Shown here piece by piece: positions 55,253 to 64,000 of a stretch of DNA of 64,000 bases (position 1 is its first letter; each line of letters opens with the position of its first letter). The position numbers and the translations under genes are program-made. Source of the stretch: Lactobacillus gigeriorum DSM 23908 = CRBIP 24.85. GTDB taxonomy: Bacteria; Bacillota; Bacilli; Lactobacillales; Lactobacillaceae. The stretch is taken from assembly GCF_000296855.1 (NCBI RefSeq), contig NZ_CAKC01000093.1, positions 62,001 to 126,000 on the forward strand. Reading direction: 5' to 3'. The notes beneath the pieces were generated by a model, which did not search any database, had not been told where the DNA came from, and was given only the letters and a program-made list of their open reading frames with translations.

Positions 55253-55385
55253 TTAAATCCCTCGCCTAATTATCTTTGTTATTAATTACTCAGCAATCTA
55301 TCCACTTAGAATACTATAACAGGTTTTGCGATTTGATGCGTTACAATCAGTTAACAAATAGCGACTATAATATTACAATTCTATA

Positions 55386-55411
55386 CAAAAAACGGACCAA
55401 AAGGCCCGTTT
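55386..55411 (-). terminator. Terminator of hisS-aspS operon
   Basis: On the minus strand AAACGGGCC-TTTT-GGTCCGTTT forms a 9-bp stem (one G-T pair) followed by TTTTG. Confidence 0.85.
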
Positions 55412-55429
55412 ACTTGTTATTGTTATTCT

Positions 55430-57283
55430 TTAATCTTCCCAAGTAGCATTCTTGTCAGCATCTTCTTGAGCTTCTTTTTCCAACCGTTGTTCAGTTTGTG
55501 CAACACTTTCAGCATATTGTTCTTCAACTTCAATACCTAAGTCAGCAAGTTGTTGATCTGCTACTGGAGCTGGTGCATGCATCATTGGTTCTGAAGCTGA
55601 TGCGTTCTTTGGAAAGGCAAGAACGTCACGAATGTTGTCTTTTTGAGCTAACAACATTGCAAACCGATCCAAACCAATAGCTAAACCAGCATGAGGTGGA
55701 AATCCCATGTCCAAAGCATCCATCAAATAGCCAAATTGTTCATATGCACGTTTCTTAGTAAAACCAAGCGCTTTAAGCATCTTTTCTTGAATTGAACGCT
55801 TGTGAATACGGATAGATCCACCACCGAGTTCATCCCCGTTCATAACAATATCATATGAACGAGCATGTGCCTTATGAGGATCAGTATCTAATAACTTGAT
55901 CCCTTCATCATCAGGCATAGTGAATGGGTGGTGAGCAGCGATCCAACGTCCTAAACCTTCATCGTATTCAAACAATGGCCAGTCAACGATCCAAACAAAG
56001 TCATAAACATCTTTAGGAATAATACCTGTTTCTTTAGCAAAAGCACGACGTAAGTAATTCAATGAGTCGCAAACTACTTTCCAAATATCAGCTACGAAGA
56101 CTAATAATTCTCCGCCTTCCAAAGCAAATTCTTCCTTCAAAGCTGCTTGATTTTCTTTGGTCAAGAAACGTGAAACTGGACCAGTAAATTCACCATTTTC
56201 ATATTTAACCCAAGCTAAGCCCTTGGCATGGAATCTCTTGATATATTCTTGCTTTTCTTCAATCTTCTTACGTGAATATGCTTCAGCACCACCTTTAACC
56301 GCAATACCTCTTACATAACCACCGTTAGCAATAGCACCTGAAAATACTTTAAAATCAGAATCCTTGAAAATGTGGTTAAGATCATGGATGTACATTTCGT
56401 AACGAGTATCAGGCTTATCAGAGCCATACTTATCCATTGCTTCTTGCCATGAAATACGCTTGATTGGCGTTGGTAAGTCGATATTCATAACATCCTTCAT
56501 AACCTTCTTAAGCAAACCTTCGGTATAGTCTTGAACACCTTGTTCATCTAAGAAAGAAGTTTCCATATCGATTTGCGTAAATTCTGGTTGACGGTCACCA
56601 CGAAGGTCTTCGTCACGGAAACATCTAGCAAGTTGGTAATATTTGTCAAAACCAGCACCCATCAATAATTGCTTAAACAATTGTGGTGATTGAGGTAAAG
56701 CATAGAAACTACCTGGGTAGATTCTTGATGGAACTAAGTAGTCACGAGCTCCTTCTGGAGATGACTTACCTAAAATTGGGGTTTCAATATCAATAAATCC
56801 ATGTTCATCGAAGTATTCGTGAACTGCGCGCAAAATTTTTGATCTCAAAATAATTGCATTTTGCAAAGTTGGACGACGTAAGTCAAGGTAACGATACTTC
56901 AAACGAGTTTGTTCACTAATTTCAACATCATTTTTGATTTCAAATGGTGGGTTCTTAGCTTCGTTCAAAATGATCATTTCACTAACGTTAACTTCAACTT
57001 CACCAGTCTTCATTTCTGGGTTAACGCTTGAACGTCTAACAACTTTACCTTTAACTTCAATAACATATTCGTTACCAAGGGATTCCGCAATTTTCATCAA
57101 CTCTTCGCCTGAATCCTTGTTAACTACAACTTGAACCAAGCCTTCACGGTCTCTTAAGTCGATAAAAATTAGGTTCCCTAAGTTACGAACGCGTTGTACC
57201 CATCCAAAAAGCGTTACTTCTTGGCCTTCATATTTAGCAGTGATATTGCCACAATAGTCTGTTCTATGATCCATTTTTTCCAT
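55430..57283 (-). CDS. aspS: Aspartyl-tRNA synthetase
   Basis: A 617-residue class II synthetase. The N-terminal OB-fold (about 15-110) has [15 protein letters not shown], then the catalytic core with the bacterial GAD insertion domain (about 290-420), motif 2 [19 protein letters not shown] and motif 3 [15 protein letters not shown]. The ATG at 57283 follows GAGG with 8 bases spacing. It starts three bases after hisS and is under the same T-box. A discriminating/non-discriminating call cannot be made by eye. Confidence 0.97.
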   Translation of the reverse strand: MEKMDHRTDYCGNITAKYEGQEVTLFGWVQRVRNLGNLIFIDLRDREGLVQVVVNKDSGEELMKIAESLGNEYVIEVKGKVVRRSSVNPEMKTGEVEVNVSEMIILNEAKNPPFEIKNDVEISEQTRLKYRYLDLRRPTLQNAIILRSKILRAVHEYFDEHGFIDIETPILGKSSPEGARDYLVPSRIYPGSFYALPQSPQLFKQLLMGAGFDKYYQLARCFRDEDLRGDRQPEFTQIDMETSFLDEQGVQDYTEGLLKKVMKDVMNIDLPTPIKRISWQEAMDKYGSDKPDTRYEMYIHDLNHIFKDSDFKVFSGAIANGGYVRGIAVKGGAEAYSRKKIEEKQEYIKRFHAKGLAWVKYENGEFTGPVSRFLTKENQAALKEEFALEGGELLVFVADIWKVVCDSLNYLRRAFAKETGIIPKDVYDFVWIVDWPLFEYDEGLGRWIAAHHPFTMPDDEGIKLLDTDPHKAHARSYDIVMNGDELGGGSIRIHKRSIQEKMLKALGFTKKRAYEQFGYLMDALDMGFPPHAGLAIGLDRFAMLLAQKDNIRDVLAFPKNASASEPMMHAPAPVADQQLADLGIEVEEQYAESVAQTEQRLEKEAQEDADKNATWED

Positions 57284-57286
57284 GTT

Positions 57287-58573
57287 TTAATCCTCTAACT
57301 TTTCCATGACTAATTTCATATCATTAATGTCAGTTAAGCTCAAATCGATAACCTTACCATCAGCTAGGCGCTTAATGTTAAGCAACCCTTCTTCTAATTC
57401 TTTAGCACCTAAGGTAATAACGTATTTTGCATTTACGCGGTCTGCTTTCTTAAATTGCGCTTTAAGCTTCTTTTGATCGACATCGAATTGAGCACTGTAA
57501 CCTTGGTTACGAATTGAACGGGCAATTTCAACAGCCTTAAAGCTAGTTTCATCGCCAATATTAGTAATGAAGAAATCAATTCCTTGATCACTGAATAATT
57601 CCGGATTTTGTTTTTGCAAAACCAGCATTAAACGTTCTTCTCCAATACCGAAACCAACCGCTGGAGTTTCAGGGCCGTCAAATTCTTCAACCAAGTGATT
57701 GTAACGGCCACCGCCTAAAATTGTAGTAGCTGATTCCCAAAGACTTGGATCGGCAACCATAAATTCAAAAATAATTCCTGTGTAGTAATCCAATCCACGT
57801 ACTAAATCATCATCAATTACATAGTCAATACCTAGTTGCGTAAGCATATTAGTGATTTGCTCAAAATTAGCACGTGATTCGTCATCCAAATAATCCACGA
57901 TTTTTGGAGCATTTGGCAAGAATTCTTTATCTTCAGGAGCTTTTGAATCAAGAATACGTAAAGGATTCTTTTCAAGTCTCCGCTTAGAATCATCAGATAG
58001 CTTATCTTTTAATGGGGTAAAATAATTAACCAAAGCATCATGATAATCTTTTCTTACTTGTGCATTACCTAAGGTATTGATATGTAGCTCATAATTCTTG
58101 ACTCCTAATTCAGCAAGCAAATCATGCCCCATCATGATGGTTTCCACATCCGCTAATGGATTGTTTGAACCAAAACTTTCTACACCAATTTGATGGAATT
58201 CGCGTTGACGACCTGCTTGCGGACGTTCATAACGGAAAGTTGTTGCAATGTAGTAAACGTTAAATGGTTTAACTACATCAGGTCCATACAACTTATTTTC
58301 GACGTAGGCTCTAACTACACCAGCTGTTCCTTCTGGACGCAAAGCAATATGACGACCACCTTTATCATTGAAGTCATACATTTCCTTTTCGACAACGTCA
58401 GAAGTTTCACCACTTGAACGTGAGAAAACTTCATAATTTTCAAAAGTTGGAGTTCTTATTTCATTGTAGTTTGCCCGCTTAAAAAAGTCTTTGGCAATTC
58501 GTTCAACTTTATCCCAAGAACCAGATTGACCAGGCAAAATATCGACTGTTCCTTTTGGCTTTTGTACTCTCAT
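57287..58573 (-). CDS. hisS: Histidyl-tRNA synthetase
   Basis: A 428-residue class II synthetase. The N-terminal [14 protein letters not shown], motif 2 [18 protein letters not shown], the histidine-binding [11 protein letters not shown] and motif 3 [15 protein letters not shown] are present, with an anticodon-binding C terminus. It is first in the hisS-aspS operon, controlled by a T-box leader. AAAGGATGATAAG precedes the ATG. Confidence 0.97.
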   Translation of the reverse strand: MRVQKPKGTVDILPGQSGSWDKVERIAKDFFKRANYNEIRTPTFENYEVFSRSSGETSDVVEKEMYDFNDKGGRHIALRPEGTAGVVRAYVENKLYGPDVVKPFNVYYIATTFRYERPQAGRQREFHQIGVESFGSNNPLADVETIMMGHDLLAELGVKNYELHINTLGNAQVRKDYHDALVNYFTPLKDKLSDDSKRRLEKNPLRILDSKAPEDKEFLPNAPKIVDYLDDESRANFEQITNMLTQLGIDYVIDDDLVRGLDYYTGIIFEFMVADPSLWESATTILGGGRYNHLVEEFDGPETPAVGFGIGEERLMLVLQKQNPELFSDQGIDFFITNIGDETSFKAVEIARSIRNQGYSAQFDVDQKKLKAQFKKADRVNAKYVITLGAKELEEGLLNIKRLADGKVIDLSLTDINDMKLVMEKLED

Positions 58574-58597
58574 CTTATCATCCTTTATTTTTATTTA

Positions 58598-58795
58598 AAA
58601 AGCACCCTTGAACTTAATCAAGGGCGCTTCAATTAGCACGGTACCACCTTATACTTGCTGCGATTAACGCTCGCGAAACGAACCAATTATCTGTTAAAGG
58701 TGTCACAGATTGCGGCTCATCCATTCTTTCACCGATATGAATGGTCTCTGAAAATGGCCTTGCTAATCTCCAGTCTTTGTCATCGATAATTCTTT
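58598..58795 (-). promoter_or_regulatory. T-box riboswitch of hisS-aspS with GACAC specifier
   Basis: The T-box AAGGTGGTACCGTG is at 58637-58650 and the terminator stem GCGCCCTTGA/TTCAAGGGTGC plus TTTTT at 58598-58630. Stem I folds with base AAAG/CTTT and upper helix GATT/AATC (then GC/GC). The internal-loop strand between them reads TGTGACAC, so the specifier region holds GAC (Asp, 58702-58704) followed by A, and an overlapping CAC (His, 58700-58702). The operon it controls encodes exactly those two synthetases. Confidence 0.85.
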
Positions 58796-58800
58796 TATAG

Positions 58801-58827
58801 CTTATATTTTTAAGTTAACAAAGTCAA
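58801..58827 (-). promoter_or_regulatory. hisS-aspS promoter
   Basis: TTGACT (58822-58827) and TATAAG (58801-58806) with a short 15-base spacer precede the T-box leader. They lie just before the end of the upstream dtd gene, so read-through from relA-dtd is also possible. Confidence 0.45.
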
Positions 58828-58844
58828 CCTTTGAAAGCGGATTA

Positions 58845-59285
58845 TTATTCTAAATCAAAAACTATTGTAAATGGTCCATCATTTTCCAGTTCAACTTTCA
58901 TGTCTGCACCAAATTTACCGGTTTCAACCTTAAAACCAGCTTGCTCTAATTCATGGTTGAATTCTTGCCATAATTCTTTTGACTTAGGTGGGCGCATAGC
59001 ATCAGTAAAACTTGGACGATTTCCCTTCTTGGTACTTGCTAAGAGTGTAAACTGACTAACGCTCAAGATCTCACCATTAACATCTTTCAATGCGAGATTG
59101 GTTTTACCTGCTTCATCTTCGAAGATTCGCATCTTAGCAATTTTATCAGCAGCTTTTTTGACATCAGCCAATTCATCGCCTTCTTTTAAGCCGACTAAAA
59201 GGAGCAGCCCCTTTTTAATTTGACCTACTACCTCACCGTCTATTCTAACGGCAGCATGATTGACTCTTTGAATTACAACTCGCAT
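58845..59285 (-). CDS. dtd: D-aminoacyl-tRNA deacylase
   Basis: A 146-residue enzyme that hydrolyses D-amino acids (such as D-Tyr) from tRNA. The N-terminal [16 protein letters not shown], the SQFTLLAS motif and [10 protein letters not shown] with the Gly-cisPro-type loop are present. It overlaps the relA stop by one base, the conserved relA-dtd pair. Confidence 0.96.
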   Translation of the reverse strand: MRVVIQRVNHAAVRIDGEVVGQIKKGLLLLVGLKEGDELADVKKAADKIAKMRIFEDEAGKTNLALKDVNGEILSVSQFTLLASTKKGNRPSFTDAMRPPKSKELWQEFNHELEQAGFKVETGKFGADMKVELENDGPFTIVFDLE

Positions 59286-61522
59286 TAATTATCAGACCTC
59301 TTAGTTTCATATACATCGGCAATATCACGCAACTTACTCAAAATATCATCCAACTGCTTACTGTTGGCAACTGAAACAGTCGTATAAATATGAGCAATGT
59401 TTTCGTCATTCACCTTACCAGAAATATTGTTGATGTTCTTGGTCAAAGAATTCAACTTGTTAATAACGTCACTCAATAAATTGCCACGATTATAACCAAA
59501 AATTTCAATATTAGCATTGAATGATTGCAAGCTCTTGTCTTCAACATTTTCCCATTCTACATCGATTAAACGACCTTGAGCATGAGCTTCACGGGTAATA
59601 TTACGACAATCCATCCGGTGAATTGTTACTCCCCGACCCTTAGTAACATAACCAATAATTTCATCCCCAGGAACAGGGTTACAACATTTAGCCAAATGCA
59701 GCATCAAATCGCTAACACCTTGAATCATAACCCCATTTTTATGCTTAATCTTCATTGAAGACGAATTGTTTTGCTTGCGTTCTTCATGAGCAGCCTGCTG
59801 TCCAGAATTTAAAATTTCTTGCTCAAGCTTCTTTTGGCGCTCTTCTTCATCTTTACGACGAATATCAAGCGTTAAGCGATTGTAAACGCCAATCGCTGAT
59901 TGATCACCAAAACCAATTGCTGCGAATAATTCATCGGCTGTACGGAAATTGAAGTTTTCGGACAATTTTTCAAGATGGTCTTTATCCAAAAATTCTTTCG
60001 GATTCAATCCGTGCTCACGCAATAGGTTTGCCACCTCTTGTTGACCACGTTGAATACTGTCTTCACGATCAAGCGTCTTGAAGTAGCGTCTAATCTTGTT
60101 TCTAGCTCTTGAAGTCTTAACAATATCTACCCAGTCTCTTGAAGGTGTAGCATTAGACTGCGTCATGATCTCGATTACATCACCATTTTTGAGTTTATAA
60201 TCAAGTGGCACTAACTTATTATTTACCTTCGCACCTACTGCATGACTACCGACTTGGGTATGAATTTCGTAAGCGAAATCAAGCGTTACTGAGCCTTTTG
60301 GCAACTCATAGACTTCACCTTTGGGCGTGAAAACATAAACACGATCAGAGAAAATATCGCTTTTCACGCTTCGCATGAATTCATCGGCATCTTTAGTTTC
60401 ATCTTTTAATTCCAAGATTTCGCGAACCATATCTAGCTTCTCACCAGACGTCGATGGTTTAACCCCAGAAAAGTTGCCACGTTTGTATGCCCAGTGTGCC
60501 GCCACACCGTATTCTGCAACTTCGTGCATTTGTTCGGTTCTGATTTGGATTTCAAGTGGCTTACCACCAGGTCCAATAATCGTGGTGTGCAACGATTGAT
60601 AACCGTTTACCTTTGGTACGGCAATATAGTCCTTAAAGCGCCCTGGCATTGGCTTCCATTCAGTATGAACTGCTCCCAAAACAGCATAACAGTCACGAAC
60701 GTTTTTAACCAAAACTCTAACTGCCAACAAATCATAAATATCTTCAAAATCCTTATGCTTGTTAACCATCTTTTTGTAGATTGAATAAATATGTTTTGGA
60801 CGGCCGTATATTTGATATTGAATTCCTAAACTGTCAAGCGTCTTTTTCATTACTGAGATAGCATCAGAAATATAACGTTCACGTTCACTACGCTTGACGT
60901 CCATTAAACCTACAATTCGGTAATATGCATCAGGATTCAAATAGTGAAAACTGATGTCTTCAAGTTCCCACTTAATCGAACCAATACCCAAGCGATCAGC
61001 AAGTGGGGCATAAATATCCATCGTTTCAGAAGCAATCCGTCTTTGCTTATCAGGTCGCAAATGCTCTAGCGTGTGCATATTGTGCAATCTGTCAGCCAGT
61101 TTAACCATAATTACTCGCAGATCCTTAGCCATGGCAATCAACATTTTACGGTGATTTTCAGCTAAAAATTCTTGATGCGACTGATATTGATACTTATTTA
61201 ATTTAGTTACGCCATCAACGATAAAAGCCACATCTTCCCCAAAAATATTCTTGATATCATCGTTGGTTACTGGAGTATCTTCAACCGTATCATGCAAAAA
61301 ACCAGCAGCAATCGTATCAGGATCCAAACCTAAATTAGCTAGAGTACCAGCAACTTGAGTTGGGTGAATAATATACGGTTGGCCTGAAGCACGAAATTGC
61401 CCTTCATGCGCCTTATTTGCAAAATCATATGCATGTTCAACAAACGCAAGTTGCTCTTCATTCATATATTTTTTACAAGCAGCTATTACCTGCTCATAGG
61501 TCATTTCTACGTATTTTGACAT
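59285..61522 (-). CDS. relA: Bifunctional (p)ppGpp synthetase/hydrolase Rel
   Basis: A 745-residue stringent-response enzyme. An HD hydrolase domain ([33 protein letters not shown]) is followed by the synthetase ([29 protein letters not shown]), a TGS domain ([16 protein letters not shown]), a zinc/CC-type region ([12 protein letters not shown]) and a C-terminal ACT domain. The intact HD motif implies both activities. The ATG at 61522 is chosen because AGAAGGG lies 9 bases before it, while the ATG at 61531 directly abuts the Shine-Dalgarno. It overlaps dtd by one base. Confidence 0.96.
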   Translation of the reverse strand: MSKYVEMTYEQVIAACKKYMNEEQLAFVEHAYDFANKAHEGQFRASGQPYIIHPTQVAGTLANLGLDPDTIAAGFLHDTVEDTPVTNDDIKNIFGEDVAFIVDGVTKLNKYQYQSHQEFLAENHRKMLIAMAKDLRVIMVKLADRLHNMHTLEHLRPDKQRRIASETMDIYAPLADRLGIGSIKWELEDISFHYLNPDAYYRIVGLMDVKRSERERYISDAISVMKKTLDSLGIQYQIYGRPKHIYSIYKKMVNKHKDFEDIYDLLAVRVLVKNVRDCYAVLGAVHTEWKPMPGRFKDYIAVPKVNGYQSLHTTIIGPGGKPLEIQIRTEQMHEVAEYGVAAHWAYKRGNFSGVKPSTSGEKLDMVREILELKDETKDADEFMRSVKSDIFSDRVYVFTPKGEVYELPKGSVTLDFAYEIHTQVGSHAVGAKVNNKLVPLDYKLKNGDVIEIMTQSNATPSRDWVDIVKTSRARNKIRRYFKTLDREDSIQRGQQEVANLLREHGLNPKEFLDKDHLEKLSENFNFRTADELFAAIGFGDQSAIGVYNRLTLDIRRKDEEERQKKLEQEILNSGQQAAHEERKQNNSSSMKIKHKNGVMIQGVSDLMLHLAKCCNPVPGDEIIGYVTKGRGVTIHRMDCRNITREAHAQGRLIDVEWENVEDKSLQSFNANIEIFGYNRGNLLSDVINKLNSLTKNINNISGKVNDENIAHIYTTVSVANSKQLDDILSKLRDIADVYETKRSDN

Positions 61523-61536
61523 ATCATTCATCCCTT

Positions 61537-61896
61537 CTAACGATATAACCGCGTCATTTTTCCGATTGCTTCAAAAATTAAATAGATCAAGCCAAAAATC
61601 AAATTATAGCTTGCAAATCTAGGCATAATTGCCAAGCAAAATAAAGCAGGAAGGAGCAACAACCACCAATTAGCAAGTTTTAACTCAAGGATCAATTTGC
61701 CAACATGGTAGCTGAACAGGCTATTGATTATTAAAAACAACAATCCTACTCGCCAAACTACCTGTACTCTAAATAAACTAAAGATATATGGCATCGCCAT
61801 TATTAACAAACTCCACCAAATAATTGGCATCGCCTTATAAGTGTTCAACCGTTTAATAAAGGGCTGATTAAGAATTCGATCTTTGAGTTTTTGCAT
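61537..61896 (-). CDS. Small membrane protein between prmA and relA
   Basis: A 119-residue protein with four hydrophobic segments (about 25-41, 46-60, 75-92, 96-111) and basic ends. It lies 47 bases after prmA and directly before relA on the same strand. I do not recognise a family or motif; it looks like a short lineage-specific membrane protein, and no function is proposed. Confidence 0.75.
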   Translation of the reverse strand: MQKLKDRILNQPFIKRLNTYKAMPIIWWSLLIMAMPYIFSLFRVQVVWRVGLLFLIINSLFSYHVGKLILELKLANWWLLLLPALFCLAIMPRFASYNLIFGLIYLIFEAIGKMTRLYR

Positions 61897-61943
61897 TAGT
61901 AATTCTTATCCTTCTTATCGCTAATTTTTAATATTTTACCACA

Positions 61944-62888
61944 CTATTGTGGCTTGCGGGTAATAACTAGCCCAATCCAACGATCTTCACGCATTGTGAG
62001 ATTGATCTTAAAACCATGTTCATCCAAAGCAGTTTCAATCTTAGGCAATTGTAGGTAGTCGATTCCTGAAAAAATAATCTTTCCACCTTCTGCGAGATGT
62101 TCATCAAGTTGTGGAATTAAATCTAATAGGATTTCGGCCAAGATGTTCGCTACAATCAAATCAAACTTACCATCAACATCAGCTAGCAAACTAGTTTTCT
62201 TAGTCTTAATATTGGTTAAATTATTTAGCCCAGCATTTTCTTTAGTAGCAGTCATGGATTCATCGGAAATGTCAGTTGCTAGTACTTCTTTTGCCCCTAG
62301 CTTTGCGGCCGCTATTGCTAAAATTCCAGAACCAGTACCAACATCAGCAACTTTTGCAGGGAAGGTTAAGTTGCGTTCAATTCCCATCAATGCCAATTGA
62401 GTCGTTTGGTGGTTTCCAGTACCAAAGGCTAAACCTGGATCTAACTTAATGATCGCTTGATCAGGAAATGCTGGTTGGTAGTCTTTCCATTCAGGTACAA
62501 CGGCTAAGTGGCGTGAAAATTGAATTACATGATAATACTTTTGCCAAGCCGTATTCCAATCTTGATCAGCAATATAAGAATATGTGATTTTGACCTGACC
62601 AATTGCTAAGCCGTATGAAGCAAGTTCTTCCAATTTTGCTTGGTATTGTTTTACCAGTCCTTCAGCATCTGCTTCTTGATCAAAATATGCTAAAAATTGT
62701 AAATCTTCAGGTAGATCCTTAATTTCATCCATTTCGACAACCGTTGAATCATGAAGCCACCCTGCTTGTTCAAAATCGCTCCGCTTTCTTGCCTCTGTTC
62801 CTAAGGCATGCAAAACGTCTTGACTATAAATACTTAAAGCGTCTTCGACCTCATGGCTAGTTTCAATTTTAATAACTAGTAATTTCAT
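61944..62888 (-). CDS. prmA: Ribosomal protein L11 methyltransferase
   Basis: A 314-residue SAM-dependent enzyme that methylates ribosomal protein L11. An N-terminal substrate domain (about 1-60) is followed by the methyltransferase core with AFGTGNHQTTQL, VADVGTGSGILAIAA and IVANILAEIL. The ATG at 62888 is preferred over the TTG just before it; AGTAGG lies 7 bases upstream. It is divergent from the YbaK gene and leads into the relA cluster. Confidence 0.95.
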   Translation of the reverse strand: MKLLVIKIETSHEVEDALSIYSQDVLHALGTEARKRSDFEQAGWLHDSTVVEMDEIKDLPEDLQFLAYFDQEADAEGLVKQYQAKLEELASYGLAIGQVKITYSYIADQDWNTAWQKYYHVIQFSRHLAVVPEWKDYQPAFPDQAIIKLDPGLAFGTGNHQTTQLALMGIERNLTFPAKVADVGTGSGILAIAAAKLGAKEVLATDISDESMTATKENAGLNNLTNIKTKKTSLLADVDGKFDLIVANILAEILLDLIPQLDEHLAEGGKIIFSGIDYLQLPKIETALDEHGFKINLTMREDRWIGLVITRKPQ

Positions 62889-62954
62889 CAATAAACCTAC
62901 TTTCTTTCACATCTTATTATAAAATGGTACCATTATTTTTTGGGTGATGAACAA

Positions 62955-63461
62955 ATGTCTAAGAAAAAGAAAAAAGATAAACTCGAGAAAACTCTCGTTG
63001 AAAAAATCCTTGATCAAAATAAAATCAAATATCGTCAAGCACAATTCGAATTCCACGAAGATAGCGGTGGCGTTGCGCAAATGGACACTTCTATTCTAGA
63101 AGAGAAAGAACGTTTAGTCTACAAAACGCTTGTATGCCTAGGTAACAAAACCGGTCCAATCGTAGGCGTGATTCCTATTCCAGAACATTTAAGCATGAAA
63201 AAATTAGCCAAAATTTCTGGCAATAAAAAATGTGAAATGTTGCCTTTGAAAGATTTACAAAAAACGACTGGCTATGTTCACGGTGCTAATACCCCGATTG
63301 GAATCTACTTCAACCATCATCTTCCTATTTATCTTGACCAACATATGATGAATGAACCTGAAATCGCCGTTTCAAGTGGCGAAGTCGGTCGAAGCATTTT
63401 TATTAATCCTCAGGACTTAGCCAAATTCTGTCATGCCGACTTTTATGATTTAACGGAATAG
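62955..63461 (+). CDS. YbaK/EbsC-family aminoacyl-tRNA deacylase
   Basis: A 168-residue protein of the INS/YbaK superfamily, which removes mischarged amino acids (typically Cys from tRNA-Pro) in trans. The pattern VYKTLVCLGNKTG (with the conserved lysine), GVIPIPEHLSMKKL, and GYVHGANTPIGI fits YbaK/EbsC. A Lys-rich N terminus precedes the fold. The ATG at 62955 follows GGGTGATG; the upstream TTG gives five more residues but no ribosome site. Confidence 0.91.
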   Translation: MSKKKKKDKLEKTLVEKILDQNKIKYRQAQFEFHEDSGGVAQMDTSILEEKERLVYKTLVCLGNKTGPIVGVIPIPEHLSMKKLAKISGNKKCEMLPLKDLQKTTGYVHGANTPIGIYFNHHLPIYLDQHMMNEPEIAVSSGEVGRSIFINPQDLAKFCHADFYDLTE

Positions 63462-63518
63462 TCTTATTATTTATCTTAATAGTGCTATACTTATCATTAA
63501 AGTATTATCACGAAGAAG

Positions 63519-63611
63519 ATGAATGAAATGAACCTTCCCTTAACAATTTTGGGATTTTTCCTTGCTATGTTGGCAGTTTTCGCAGTCGTGATTATTGCTT
63601 TTGGCAAATAA
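63519..63611 (+). CDS. 30-residue membrane peptide
   Basis: A short frame starting MNEMNLPLTILGFFLAM and ending VVIIAFGK. Residues 6-28 form one uninterrupted hydrophobic helix with a polar start and a single Lys at the end, typical of bacterial single-pass small membrane proteins. TGCTATACT lies about 30 bases upstream and a strong terminator starts right after the stop. The ribosome site is weak (GAAGAAG), and the second ATG (63528) may be used. Function unknown. Confidence 0.55.
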   Translation: MNEMNLPLTILGFFLAMLAVFAVVIIAFGK

Positions 63612-63612
63612 G

Positions 63613-63657
63613 AAAAAAGAGAAAACGCATTAAACAATTTGCGTTTTCTCTTTTTGT
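63613..63657. terminator. Bidirectional terminator at 63.6 kb
   Basis: A 16-bp perfect stem AAAAAGAGAAAACGCA/TGCGTTTTCTCTTTTT with T-runs on both strands lies between the small membrane peptide gene and the convergent partial gene. Confidence 0.85.
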
Positions 63658-63660
63658 TTG

Positions 63661-64000
63661 CTATTTACTGTTGATCAATTGATCAATTTCAGCTTGAGTC
63701 TTATTTAGATCCTGAGCTGGATCAATTGCTGGCCATTCATCGAAGTATTTAAGAATTTGCTTATACTTGTCATCTGCTAATTCCCAGAAAAAATCAGTCA
63801 TTGAAACATAGTATTTCTTGTAGCCATATTCGGCTTCTTTAATATTACCAATGATAGCAGCAGCTGTCATATATTGATTTTCGAAGTCGATTACATTAGT
63901 AAAGTGCCCGCTCAAACCTTTAGTATCAGTAAATAAATCTTTGTAATATCTAATACCTTCTTGTAAGTCTAAGTTGACAAAAATGTCAGCTAAGTATTCT
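63661..64000 (-). CDS. Hypothetical protein (5' end outside window)
   Basis: The frame ends at 63661 and stays open to the window edge through the codons at 63916-64000, so the apparent start inside the window (a TTG at 63915) is not the real one. The visible ~112 residues are acidic and helical, rich in Tyr, Asp and Lys, with no recognised motif. They look like the end of a helical-repeat (TPR-like) protein, but that is only an impression. Function unknown. Confidence 0.65.
   Translation of the reverse strand, partial: EYLADIFVNLDLQEGIRYYKDLFTDTKGLSGHFTNVIDFENQYMTAAAIIGNIKEAEYGYKKYYVSMTDFFWELADDKYKQILKYFDEWPAIDPAQDLNKTQAEIDQLINSK

Overview
The window is an AT-rich, gene-dense stretch of a low-GC Firmicute chromosome, best explained as a host-adapted Lactobacillus of the acidophilus/johnsonii/helveticus group. 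The reasons are a complete mevalonate operon with a type 2 IPP isomerase, two GH25 lysozymes ending in SLAP (S-layer-type wall-binding) repeats, RexA/RexB-type AddAB, a class B RNase P RNA, two T-box leaders, and DNA repair enzymes that have lost their iron-sulphur cysteines. No prophage, transposase, CRISPR array, rRNA or tRNA gene was seen.

Layout. 1-2250: rluD-type pseudouridine synthase (cut by the window edge), lspA, then DegV. 2364-6666 (minus): a small membrane protein, a phosphoesterase, a THUMP rRNA methyltransferase, rnpB, gpsB and ypsA. 6726-9639 (plus): recU and pbp1A. 9719-22811 (minus): nth, dnaD, asnS, tseB, dinG, addA, addB, in an order close to Bacillus. 22890-27058 (plus): the mevalonate operon mvk-mvaD-mvaK2-fni. 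27113-31019 (minus): HAD phosphatase, RsmF-like methyltransferase, an orphan MacB/FtsX-like membrane protein and a SAM-binding-like protein. 31137-31948 (plus): lepB and a small conserved gene. 32060-34829 (minus): a YtrA-type GntR regulator with an ABC-2 exporter. 34830-35247: the longest non-coding stretch apart from the rnpB locus, with a terminator and short direct repeats that may be an old integration site. 35248-37982: pepT, nif3, trmK. 38090-39174: Nudix hydrolase and M23 peptidase.

39204-49283 (minus) is the macromolecular-synthesis region: rpsU, yqeY, phoH, ybeY, era, recO, T-box-glyQ-glyS, dnaG, rpoD. 49485-55252 holds a dikinase-regulator homologue, a YitT membrane protein with a structured 5' leader, and msrA/msrB interleaved with the two SLAP lysozymes. 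55430-62888 (minus): relA, dtd and a T-box-controlled hisS-aspS operon, preceded by prmA. The end has a YbaK/EbsC deacylase, a 30-residue membrane peptide and a partial gene.

Most of the window is conserved housekeeping. The points most worth following are: the yitT leader, which can fold in two exclusive ways; the GACAC specifier of the hisS-aspS T-box, which contains both an Asp and a His codon; the coordinated loss of Fe-S ligands in Nth, AddB and DinG; the orphan permease/SAM-protein pair; and the possible fossil attachment site behind pepT.
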